21,332 bases of DNA, from assembly GCA_023396465.1 (NCBI GenBank), contig JAEWWF010000056.1:1-21332 (forward strand), written 5' to 3'. This document shows positions 8,947-15,857 of this stretch, in pieces. Numbering within the stretch: the stretch's first letter is position 1; each line of letters begins with the position of its first letter. The stretch is from Pseudomonadota bacterium (GTDB lineage: Bacteria; Pseudomonadota; Alphaproteobacteria; Rhodospirillales; Rhodospirillaceae). Position numbers and translations under genes: made by a program. Below the pieces are notes generated by a model, which was not told the DNA's origin, did not search any database, and saw only the letters and a list, made by a program, of their open reading frames with translations.

Positions 8947-10356
8947 TCAGATGACCGCGGTGACGATGGACACCAGGTTTTTCACCGCCGAGCCGGCGGC
9001 GGCGATGTTGCTGCCGCTGTCGACGGCTTTGTAGAGCTTGATTACACCTGGGCGCGTCGCTTGCAGAACCTCCACGTCGCTGCGCGCCTTGATGCGCAAA
9101 TCCATGCGCTTTTCCAGGACCTTGTTCTCGTTGGCGACGGCCGTGAAGGCTTCGTCGTAGGCGGAGGACAGCTTGCGGGCCAGCGCCGCGTCGATATCGG
9201 CCACCTGGCCGATCTGCTTTTCCAACTCGCGGAACTTGGCGCGGATCGGCGGCAGGTACTTGTTTTCGTAGTCGACGCACTTCTTGGTGTACTCGTCCGT
9301 CGTCTTCGACAGATCCTGGATGCCGTTGACCCAGGGCGCCCCGAGGAAGGACTGGAACTCCGTCCATTCCACACTGGCGCGGGTGGCGGTTTCGTACAGA
9401 TCCACCACTTCCTTGTTGGCCTCGATCAGCTTCTGCTCGGTGGTTTCGATGTCGCGCAGATATTTGTGGGTGGCGGACAGCATGCTCACCAGCGTCTTGC
9501 CGTTGGAGGCGATGGCCGGAAGAATGACGGTCAGGGCGGCGCCGCCCGTCAGCACCGTCGCCGTCACCGACAGGGTGATGCCGACCACGCCCTTCACCAC
9601 CGTGAGAGCAAAGCCCTTCTTGTAGTCGGATGCGATTTTGTTCTTGGTGAACCAGTCCTTGCAGATGGCGTCCACCATCGAGTCCACTTCCATGCGGTAG
9701 CGGGCGATGATGTTGGTGCAGTCCTTCATCATGGCCTGGACGGCCTTGTCCTTGTCCTTCGCCGCCAGCGCCTTCGGCGTGGTGGTCTCGATATAGGCGG
9801 CCAGTTCCTCCTCCAGGTCGCGGATCATGGCGCTGGAGCGGGTGATCAGGGTTTGCACCAGCCCATCGACCTCGTCCTCGACCATCTTCGCCAGCCGGAC
9901 CGAGCTTTCGGAGAAGCCGACGATGAAGGCCACCGGCTTCAGGTCCACCTGCTTCGATTTCACGCGGCGGAAGACATCGTCGCTGCGGCTGATGGCGTTG
10001 GGCAGGCGGATATTGACCGGAAGCTTTTCCTCCAGCGCCGAGCGGAACAGGGTCTCGATGGTGTCCATCTCGCCCACCAGCTTCTGGACTTCCTTCTTGT
10101 AGTCGGCGTCGCTGTCAGCCTTTTCGGCGGCGACCAGTTCCTTTTCGTAGGCCGAGGCGGTTTTCTTGAAAGCGGCGAGCGCCTTTTCCATGGTGGCGGC
10201 ATCGCTGTCCGCCGCCTTGTCGAGGCCCTTGCAGGCATCGGTCATGCCGGTACGGCTGAAAATGCCGAGAAACTTGCCGCTCGGCTTCTTTTTGCCGGTT
10301 GCTCGCTCGAAGGCGGCCTTGGCGTTCTGCCAGTGCTTCGCATACACGTCAGCCAT
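8947..10356 (-). CDS. Unrecognised helical protein with central hydrophobic hairpin
   Basis: A 469-residue protein I do not recognise. It is predicted by eye to be almost all helical, with long charged coiled-coil-like segments at about 40-105, 150-215, 300-330 and 355-425, and is rich in lysine compared with its neighbours. A hydrophobic stretch at 248-296 (GFALTVVKGVVGITLSVTAT, then VLTGGAALTVILPAIAS) has a Gly-Gly turn at 271-272 and could be a membrane hairpin; a second hydrophobic segment closes the C-terminus (448-469). No signal peptide is seen. Long helices flanking a short hydrophobic hairpin is the architecture of alpha-helical pore-forming toxins (ClyA, HBL/NHE and YaxAB types), but membrane-remodelling or scaffolding proteins can look similar, and no sequence motif decides. 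The start at 10356 has AAGGAC about eight bases upstream; an in-frame start at 10386 is less well supported. It lies upstream of and on the same strand as the TtrS-like kinase (91-base gap), which may or may not be a link. Confidence 0.85.
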   Translation of the reverse strand: MADVYAKHWQNAKAAFERATGKKKPSGKFLGIFSRTGMTDACKGLDKAADSDAATMEKALAAFKKTASAYEKELVAAEKADSDADYKKEVQKLVGEMDTIETLFRSALEEKLPVNIRLPNAISRSDDVFRRVKSKQVDLKPVAFIVGFSESSVRLAKMVEDEVDGLVQTLITRSSAMIRDLEEELAAYIETTTPKALAAKDKDKAVQAMMKDCTNIIARYRMEVDSMVDAICKDWFTKNKIASDYKKGFALTVVKGVVGITLSVTATVLTGGAALTVILPAIASNGKTLVSMLSATHKYLRDIETTEQKLIEANKEVVDLYETATRASVEWTEFQSFLGAPWVNGIQDLSKTTDEYTKKCVDYENKYLPPIRAKFRELEKQIGQVADIDAALARKLSSAYDEAFTAVANENKVLEKRMDLRIKARSDVEVLQATRPGVIKLYKAVDSGSNIAAAGSAVKNLVSIVTAVI

Positions 10357-10467
10357 CGGTTTTGTCCTTCCCCATGTCATCCCCAAACGGCGTCAAAGCC
10401 GATCAAACGGGAGAGATGATACAGCTTTTGGGTGAGGGGGGAGAAACATTCCGGGCTGGTCGGATAT

Positions 10468-11541
10468 TTAGCGTGGGGACGGCGGGGGTCGCGAGGGGCG
10501 TCCCGGCAAGGGGTAGGGGTAGATGCGTTCCCGCGCCGGCGTTGCCGCCACCTTCTCCCGCACGGCGTCCACGAAGGCGGCTTCGGCCCGGTTCAGATGG
10601 GTGGAGGGATTGGTGATCAGATAGACGTCGACGGCGGGCGGCGAGTCGTAGGGGGGCAACGGCCACAGGCGCCCGTCGCGGACATCGGCCTCGACCACAT
10701 GCATGGGCATGGGACCGATGCCGAGCCCCGCCAGGATCATGCGCCGCACCTCCTCCAGGTTTGACGTGGTGCCGACCACCCGGCCCTCGATGCGCTCCTG
10801 CGTGCGCAGCAGGGCGACCGGGCGCAGCACGCCGGACAGCTGATCGGTCTTGAAGCTGACCAGCGGCTGGTCGCGCAGATCGGCGATGGTCAGGTCGGTG
10901 CGTCCGAACAGCGGATTGCGGCGGCCGCAAAAGAACTGGAAATGCTCGCGGAACAGCACTTCGTACCGCAACCCCGGAACGCGATCGTAGACCAGGCAGA
11001 TGCCGCAACTGGCGGTCTTGTGCTGCACCTGCTGGGTGACGTCGGTGGAGGTGGTGACGTCGATGGAGAAGGTGACCAGCGGGTGGCGCTGGTGGAAGTC
11101 CGCCAGCACCTCGTCGAGCAGCGGCGTCTGCACGTGGCTGGCCATGACGATGGAAACGTGGCCGGAAATCTCCTCGCGGATGTCGCGCAGCAGCACGTTC
11201 AGGCGCGAGATGTTGCCGTAGATCTCGACGCATTCGCGATACAGCAGGTCGCCATGGGCGGTGACGCGGAAGGTGCCGGCGCCGCGCTCCACCAGCCGGC
11301 GGCCCAACTGCCGTTCCAGTCGCTTCAGGCGGTTGGAGACGGTGGGCTGGGTCAGCAGCATGCGGTCGGCGGCGCGGGTGATGCCGCCTTCCTGCACGAT
11401 CATCATGAAGGTGCGCAGCAGGTTCCAGTCCAGCTGGCGGGTGAAGCGTTCCAGCGCCGCCAGCCGGTCGAGGGCGTCGGCGCCCCCCGCCGTTTCCGTC
11501 GGCTGATCCAGGTCATTCCGCAATGGCCACTCCTGCCGCAT
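10468..11541 (-). CDS. LysR-family transcriptional regulator
   Basis: A 357-residue LysR-type regulator. The N-terminal winged helix-turn-helix is at about residues 38-97 (LDWNLLRTFMMIVQEGGITR, then RAADRMLLTQPTVSNRLKRL), followed by a linker helix and a periplasmic-binding-type effector domain from about 125. It has about 36 extra residues before the HTH compared with typical family members, with several acidic and glutamine residues; no internal start gives the standard length, so the extension seems real or the start is non-canonical. A TTG two codons upstream (11547) is also possible. It is divergent from an eight-gene transport and catabolism operon with 143 bases between start codons, the classic LysR layout, so it most likely controls that operon in response to its substrate or an intermediate, and represses itself. 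Confidence 0.93.
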   Translation of the reverse strand: MRQEWPLRNDLDQPTETAGGADALDRLAALERFTRQLDWNLLRTFMMIVQEGGITRAADRMLLTQPTVSNRLKRLERQLGRRLVERGAGTFRVTAHGDLLYRECVEIYGNISRLNVLLRDIREEISGHVSIVMASHVQTPLLDEVLADFHQRHPLVTFSIDVTTSTDVTQQVQHKTASCGICLVYDRVPGLRYEVLFREHFQFFCGRRNPLFGRTDLTIADLRDQPLVSFKTDQLSGVLRPVALLRTQERIEGRVVGTTSNLEEVRRMILAGLGIGPMPMHVVEADVRDGRLWPLPPYDSPPAVDVYLITNPSTHLNRAEAAFVDAVREKVAATPARERIYPYPLPGRPSRPPPSPR

Positions 11542-11561
11542 TCCCAAATGCTATGGCGGGG

Positions 11562-11590
11562 ATTGTGACTATCTATTTCTTAAATGTCGA
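11562..11590 (-). promoter_or_regulatory. Candidate sigma-70-type promoter for the LysR gene
   Basis: Read on the minus strand, TCGACA (11590-11585, five of six matches to TTGACA) is followed after 17 bases by CACAAT (11567-11562, four of six matches to TATAAT). This would start transcription a few bases before the LysR ATG at 11541 and leave a very short leader. The -35 element overlaps the possible LysR operator at 11589-11612, which would allow autorepression. Match quality is moderate and the leader is short, so this is a candidate only. Confidence 0.3.
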
Positions 11591-11612
11591 CCGTGCTGGT
11601 TAGACTTCGGTC
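11589..11612. promoter_or_regulatory. Possible LysR operator in the divergent intergenic region
   Basis: GACCG (11589-11593) and CGGTC (11608-11612) form a short inverted repeat with a 14-base spacer, centred near 11600, between the LysR gene and the ABC operon. LysR proteins usually bind an interrupted dyad between their own gene and a divergent target. The arms are short and the spacing longer than the usual T-N11-A core, so this is suggestive only. Confidence 0.25.
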
Positions 11613-11684
11613 ATCCTCAAAGGGCGGTCGCCAGAAGCCGCCCGCGGCCCATCGCCGCCTTCGACCGAACAGGGACTTCAAATC

Positions 11685-12554
11685 GTGAGCAGCCTTGCCG
11701 AAACCAAGGCGCGCCCGTGGCTTCTGCTGTCCCCCGCGCTGGGGACGCTGAGCTTCCTGCTGCTGGCGCCGCTATGCTTTATCGTCGTCTACAGTTTCTG
11801 GCTGCGGACGGCCACCGGCGCCGATATCGGCGGTTTCCACCTGGATAACTGGGCGGAAGTCTTCACCGACGTCTTTTATCACGACATCCTGTTCTACACG
11901 GTGCGCATCGCTCTGATGACGACCGTCATCTGCGCCGTCGTCGGCTACATCCCGGCCTACTTCATCGCCAACACGCGCATGAAGAACAAGGCTCTGCTGC
12001 TGATGCTGCTGATGCTGCCGTTCTGGATCAGCTACATCATCCGCACCCTGTCGTGGATCAACATTCTCGGCACCAGCGGCGCGGTGAACGCGCTGCTGCA
12101 ATGGGCCGGGCTGACCGGAGAGCCGCTGCAACTGCTGTATAACGAGGCGACGGTGATCCTCGGCCTCGTCCACTATCTGCTGCCGTTCATGATCCTGAAC
12201 GTCTACGTCAGCGTGGTCGGCATCGACGGCAACCTGGTCTCCGCCGCCCGCACCCTGGGCGCCACGCCCTTCGGGGCCTTCCTGAAGGTGACGCTGCCGC
12301 TGTCGCTGCCCGGTCTGGCGGCCGGAAGCCTGCTGTGCTTCGTGCTGGCGGCCGGCACCTACATCACGCCGCTGATCCTCGGCGGGCCGACCAACGCCAT
12401 GTTCGCCAATCTGATCTTCGAGGCGATCATCATCCAGCTCAACTGGCCGCTGGGGGCGGCGCTCTCCATCGTCCTCCTGGTGGTGCTGGGCACCGTGGTC
12501 ACCCTCTACGGCCGCCTCATGGGCCTCAACCAGCTGTCGAAGAGCTTCGGATGA
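11685..12554 (+). CDS. Pot-type ABC transporter permease (PotB-like)
   Basis: A 289-residue inner-membrane permease of the spermidine/putrescine-type (BPD_transp_1) ABC importers. About six hydrophobic spans are visible, the first at about 12-36, and the cytoplasmic EAA loop that contacts the ATPase is at residues 186-210 (SAARTLGATPFGAFLKVTLP). The GTG start at 11685 is supported by AGGGAC about eight bases upstream and by the normal family length. The next gene starts inside its stop codon (ATGA overlap), so the two permeases are translationally coupled and form a heterodimeric channel. As the first gene of the operon divergent from the LysR regulator, it follows the promoter region directly. 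Members of this family carry polyamines, opines and other cationic or amino compounds, and the true substrate is not readable here. Confidence 0.92.
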   Translation: MSSLAETKARPWLLLSPALGTLSFLLLAPLCFIVVYSFWLRTATGADIGGFHLDNWAEVFTDVFYHDILFYTVRIALMTTVICAVVGYIPAYFIANTRMKNKALLLMLLMLPFWISYIIRTLSWINILGTSGAVNALLQWAGLTGEPLQLLYNEATVILGLVHYLLPFMILNVYVSVVGIDGNLVSAARTLGATPFGAFLKVTLPLSLPGLAAGSLLCFVLAAGTYITPLILGGPTNAMFANLIFEAIIIQLNWPLGAALSIVLLVVLGTVVTLYGRLMGLNQLSKSFG

Positions 12555-13432
12555 CGCAGACGACGACCGCCGCTTCCCCCGCCGCGCCGACGGCAGCAGC
12601 CACCGTTCAGGCGCCCGCGCGCCGCCGGTTCCGCCTGCCACGTCCGACCGGCTGGAGCGTCCTGCGCCTGCTGACCGTGCTGGTCTATGTTTTCATGTTC
12701 GCCCCCATCGTGGTGGTGGTGCTGCTGAGCTTCAATTCCAGCCGTTTCGGCACCTTCCCGCTGGAGGGCTTCTCGCTGCGCTGGTTCGAGGCGCTGTGGG
12801 CCAACGATGCCATCGTCTCGGCCTTCCAGACCTCGCTGCTGCTGGGGGCGCTGACGGCCATCATCTCGACGGCCATCGGCATTGCCGCCAGCCTTGCCAT
12901 GGTCCGCTACGACTTCCCCGGCAAGGGCGTCATCAACACCCTGCTGATCGCGCCGATCCTGGTGCCGGAGGTGGTGCTGGGCGTCGCCCTGCTGCTGTTC
13001 CTGCGCTGGATGTCCATTCCCCGCAGCTTCGCGCTGCTGCTGATGGGCCATGTGCTGATCACGCTGCCCTTCGTGGTGCTGGTGGTGCAGGCGCGGCTGA
13101 CCGGCATCAAGCCGGTGTACGAGGAAGCCGCCCGGTCGCTGGGGGCCAACGGGTGGGAGACCTTCTTCCGCGTCACCCTGCCGCTGCTGATGCCGGCGGT
13201 GTTCGCGGGGATGCTGTTCGCCTTCACCATCAGCTTCGACGACGTGACGGCGACGCTGTTCTGGAAGTCCGGCGGCACCGAGACCGTGCCCACCCAGATT
13301 TTCGCCATGCTGCGCAATTCCATCAGCCCGGAAATCAACGCCCTCGGCACGGTGATGATCGTGCTGACCGTCTCCCTGCCGCTGATCGCCGGCTTCCTCG
13401 CCCGCCGCTTCGCCAGGGGCAGCCGGACCTGA
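12551..13432 (+). CDS. Pot-type ABC transporter permease (PotC-like)
   Basis: A 293-residue permease pairing with the preceding PotB-like protein. After an Ala/Thr/Pro-rich, basic N-terminal tail of about 33 residues come about six membrane spans and the EAA loop at 181-201 (EEAARSLGANGWETFFRVTL). VYVFMFAPIVVVVLLSFNSS near residues 45-64 is a typical PotC first span. The ATG at 12551 overlaps the previous stop codon by four bases, which fixes the start. The 51-base A-rich gap to the binding-protein gene shows no terminator. The long N-terminal tail before the first span is slightly unusual, but its sequence is low-complexity and probably unimportant. Confidence 0.92.
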   Translation: MTQTTTAASPAAPTAAATVQAPARRRFRLPRPTGWSVLRLLTVLVYVFMFAPIVVVVLLSFNSSRFGTFPLEGFSLRWFEALWANDAIVSAFQTSLLLGALTAIISTAIGIAASLAMVRYDFPGKGVINTLLIAPILVPEVVLGVALLLFLRWMSIPRSFALLLMGHVLITLPFVVLVVQARLTGIKPVYEEAARSLGANGWETFFRVTLPLLMPAVFAGMLFAFTISFDDVTATLFWKSGGTETVPTQIFAMLRNSISPEINALGTVMIVLTVSLPLIAGFLARRFARGSRT

Positions 13433-13483
13433 CCCGCCTACCCAAAAAACAAACCACCCGAACAGGACAGAAGAGGCTTCATC

Positions 13484-14647
13484 ATGGACGACAGCACCCG
13501 GTACCAAAGGCTTCTTGAGCGCTATCGCAACGGCGATCTCTCCCGCCGCGGCTTCTTCGGCCTGCTGGGCATCGCAGGCATCGCCACCGGCGTGGTCGGC
13601 GGCGGGCTCACCCTGGCCGGCCGCCAAGCCCTGGCCCAGGCGGCGGCCAAGCCGGAGTCGGTGCGGTTCGACGGTTGGGGTGGCGTCACGTCGGAAGCCT
13701 TCCGCAAGCACGCTTTCAATCCCTATGAAAGCAAGACCGGCATCAAGGTGGTGGAGGGCACCTTCGCCTCCGGCGACGAGTTCCTGACCCGCGTCAAGGC
13801 CGGCCGTGAGGGCGAGTTCAACGTCTTCCATGCTTCCGGCGTGTTCGATTACGCCCGCTATGCCGGCCTCGGCTACGCCGTGGAGCTGAACGAGGCCAAC
13901 ATCCCGAACCTTGCCCTGGTCATGCCGGCGCTGATGGCGCCCTATCGCGGCGTCACCGGCGGCAAGCTGTCGGCGGTGCCCTACGACTACGGCACCACCG
14001 GCATCGCCTACAACCGCGACCACATCTCCGACGAGGAGGTGAAGGAACTGGGCGCCGGCATCCTGTGGGCGGAAAAGTACAAGAACAAGATCGGCGGCTG
14101 GAACGACTGGCGCACCCGCATCTGGTACGCCGCCCTCCACACCGGCCAGGACCCCAACGACATCCAGGACATGGATGCGGTGTGGCAGGCGCTGCGCGAC
14201 CACCGCAAGAATATCCTCAAATACTGGACCTCCGGCGCCGAGCTGATGAGCCTGCTGGCCTCCGGCGAGATCCATGTCACCGAGGCGTGGTCGGGCCGGG
14301 TGGCGGCGTTGCAGCAGCAGGGCCACAACATCGGCTACCACGACCCCAAGAACGGCTTCGCCTGGCAGGAATGCCTGATGGTGCTGAAGGGCAGCCCCAT
14401 GGCGGCCACCGAGGAACTGCTCAACTTCATGCTGGAGCCGGAGGTCGCCATCGCCGTGGCGGAGGGCCAGAACTACCCGCCGTCGCTCGACCCGACCAAG
14501 GTGGATCTGGGCGAGAAGATCCCCAAGCTGCCGGCTTATGACGCCACCGGCCAGCTCGCCCACCTGACCTTCGCCAAGCCGGACTACTGGAACGGCAACG
14601 AACAGGAGTGGTCGAAGATGTTCGGCCGCATCGAGAAGGGCTACTGA
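13484..14647 (+). CDS. Pot-type ABC transporter periplasmic binding protein with Tat signal
   Basis: A 387-residue extracellular solute-binding protein of the PotD/PotF-like class, the substrate receptor of the ABC importer. The N-terminus carries a twin-arginine signal, LSRRGFFGLLGIAGIATG (Arg21-Arg22), with a likely signal-peptidase cut near residue 53 after ALAQA, so the protein is probably exported folded through the Tat system rather than Sec. The mature part begins with a strand VRFDGWGGVTSEAFRK typical of the family and has AVPYDYGTTGIAYNRD in the hinge region. AGAGG precedes the ATG at 13484. Gene order permease-permease-receptor-ATPase is one of the usual Pot arrangements. The ligand cannot be named; Tat export by itself is common in alphaproteobacterial family members. 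Confidence 0.9.
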   Translation: MDDSTRYQRLLERYRNGDLSRRGFFGLLGIAGIATGVVGGGLTLAGRQALAQAAAKPESVRFDGWGGVTSEAFRKHAFNPYESKTGIKVVEGTFASGDEFLTRVKAGREGEFNVFHASGVFDYARYAGLGYAVELNEANIPNLALVMPALMAPYRGVTGGKLSAVPYDYGTTGIAYNRDHISDEEVKELGAGILWAEKYKNKIGGWNDWRTRIWYAALHTGQDPNDIQDMDAVWQALRDHRKNILKYWTSGAELMSLLASGEIHVTEAWSGRVAALQQQGHNIGYHDPKNGFAWQECLMVLKGSPMAATEELLNFMLEPEVAIAVAEGQNYPPSLDPTKVDLGEKIPKLPAYDATGQLAHLTFAKPDYWNGNEQEWSKMFGRIEKGY

Positions 14648-14656
14648 GCCCGAACC

Positions 14657-14708
14657 GGGACGGCGGCGGGGGCTGTTTTCTCCCCCTCCCGGCCGCCGCC
14701 GCCGTCCC
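14657..14708 (+). repeat. Strong hairpin between the binding-protein and ATPase genes
   Basis: GGGACGGCGGCGG (14657-14669) is perfectly complementary to CCGCCGCCGTCCC (14696-14708), giving a 13-bp GC-rich stem with a 26-base loop in the 92-base gap between the binding-protein stop and ATPase start. The loop includes a TTTT run, but no T tract follows the stem, so it is not a standard terminator. Such intercistronic stems often protect the upstream binding-protein mRNA from 3' decay or reduce read-through, giving more receptor than ATPase. The structure is seen; the role is inference from other ABC operons. Confidence 0.6.
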
Positions 14709-14739
14709 TCCTTCCGCCGCACCAGAGGACCCGCCTGCC

Positions 14740-15840
14740 ATGACCGACATCGCCGTCCGCCTGACCGACGTGGAAAAGCACTACGGCAGCGTCCAGGCCG
14801 TCACGGACATGACCCTCGACATCCCCGAGGGCAGCTTCGTCACCCTGCTCGGCCCCTCCGGCTGCGGCAAGACGACAACGCTGCGCATGATCGCCGGGCT
14901 TGAGAGCATTTCCGCCGGCGAGATCGCCATCAAGGGCCGGCGGGTGAACGAGGTGCCGATCCACAAGCGCAACCTCGGCGTGGTGTTCCAGAACTACGCC
15001 CTGTTCCCGCACATGACGGTGGCGGAGAACGTCGCCTTCGGCCTCAAGTACCGCAAGGTGCCGAAGGCGGAGGCGCGGGAGAAGGTGCGCCGCGCCCTTC
15101 AGATGGTGCGCCTGCCGCACCTGGAGGACCGCACGCCGTCGCAGCTGTCGGGCGGCCAGCAGCAGCGCATCGCCCTTGCCCGCGCCATCGTGGTGGAGCC
15201 CGACGTGCTGCTGCTGGACGAGCCGCTGTCGGCGCTGGACGCCAACCTGCGCGAGGACATGCGGCTGGAGCTGAAGCGCATCCAGCGCGAACTCGGCATC
15301 GCCACCGTCTTCGTCACCCATGACCAGGGCGAGGCGCTGGCCATGTCCGACAAGGTGGTGGTCATGTCCAATGGCCGCATGGAGCAGGTCGGTACGCCGG
15401 AGGAGGTTTACAACCGCCCCGCCAGCCACTTCGTCGCCGACTTCCTCGGCAATTCCAACTTCCTCGCCGGGCGGGTGGAGGCGGTGGCGCCGGGGCTGGT
15501 GACGGTCGCCCTCGCCCACGGCGACCTGCGCCTGACCATCGCCAGCGGCGGCCGCTTCAAGCCCGGTGAGGTGGTGCAGGTGGTGGTGCGGGCCGAGCGC
15601 ATCAGCCTTGGCCGCGAGCCGGAACCGCTCGGCGGGCCGCTCAACAGCGTCGCCGGCGTGGTCACCACCGTCGATTACCAGGGCCTCAATGCCCGCTATT
15701 TCGTGGAGGCCGGCGGCCAGCGCCTGCAGGTCATCAACCCCATCGACCGCGCTCCGTTCCGCGACGGCGACCGCGTCATGCTCCACCTGCGGGCGGAGGA
15801 TGCGGTGATCCTCGACGAAACCGGCCGCGTCCACCACTGA
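14740..15840 (+). CDS. Pot-type ABC transporter ATPase (PotA-like)
   Basis: A 366-residue ATPase that powers the importer. Walker A GPSGCGKT is at 38-45, the Q-loop at about Gln84 (VVFQNYALFPH), the signature LSGGQQQR at 136-143, Walker B VLLLDE at 156-161, and the switch His194 in FVTHDQGEAL. After about residue 240 comes a TOBE-type regulatory domain, as in PotA and other CUT1/Pot-class ATPases. In-frame upstream starts exist as far as 14608, but those would run through the intercistronic hairpin; ATG 14740 with GAGG about 11 bases upstream gives the usual MTDIAVRLTDVEKHYG N-terminus. Seventeen bases separate it from the aminotransferase gene, so transporter and enzymes are co-transcribed. 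Confidence 0.95.
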   Translation: MTDIAVRLTDVEKHYGSVQAVTDMTLDIPEGSFVTLLGPSGCGKTTTLRMIAGLESISAGEIAIKGRRVNEVPIHKRNLGVVFQNYALFPHMTVAENVAFGLKYRKVPKAEAREKVRRALQMVRLPHLEDRTPSQLSGGQQQRIALARAIVVEPDVLLLDEPLSALDANLREDMRLELKRIQRELGIATVFVTHDQGEALAMSDKVVVMSNGRMEQVGTPEEVYNRPASHFVADFLGNSNFLAGRVEAVAPGLVTVALAHGDLRLTIASGGRFKPGEVVQVVVRAERISLGREPEPLGGPLNSVAGVVTTVDYQGLNARYFVEAGGQRLQVINPIDRAPFRDGDRVMLHLRAEDAVILDETGRVHH

Positions 15841-15857
15841 ACCAGGACACCCGAAGA

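Noticed and set aside
8710..10419. A 569-codon plus-strand open frame covering the helical-protein gene.
   Set aside because: It is antisense to a gene with a good RBS and normal protein composition; its own product is His/Val/Gly/Asp-rich with no domain signal, typical of a shadow frame.
12506..14722. A 738-codon minus-strand open frame under the permease and binding-protein genes.
   Set aside because: It crosses three conserved ABC genes in antisense and reads as low-complexity His/Gln/Gly/Arg-rich protein.
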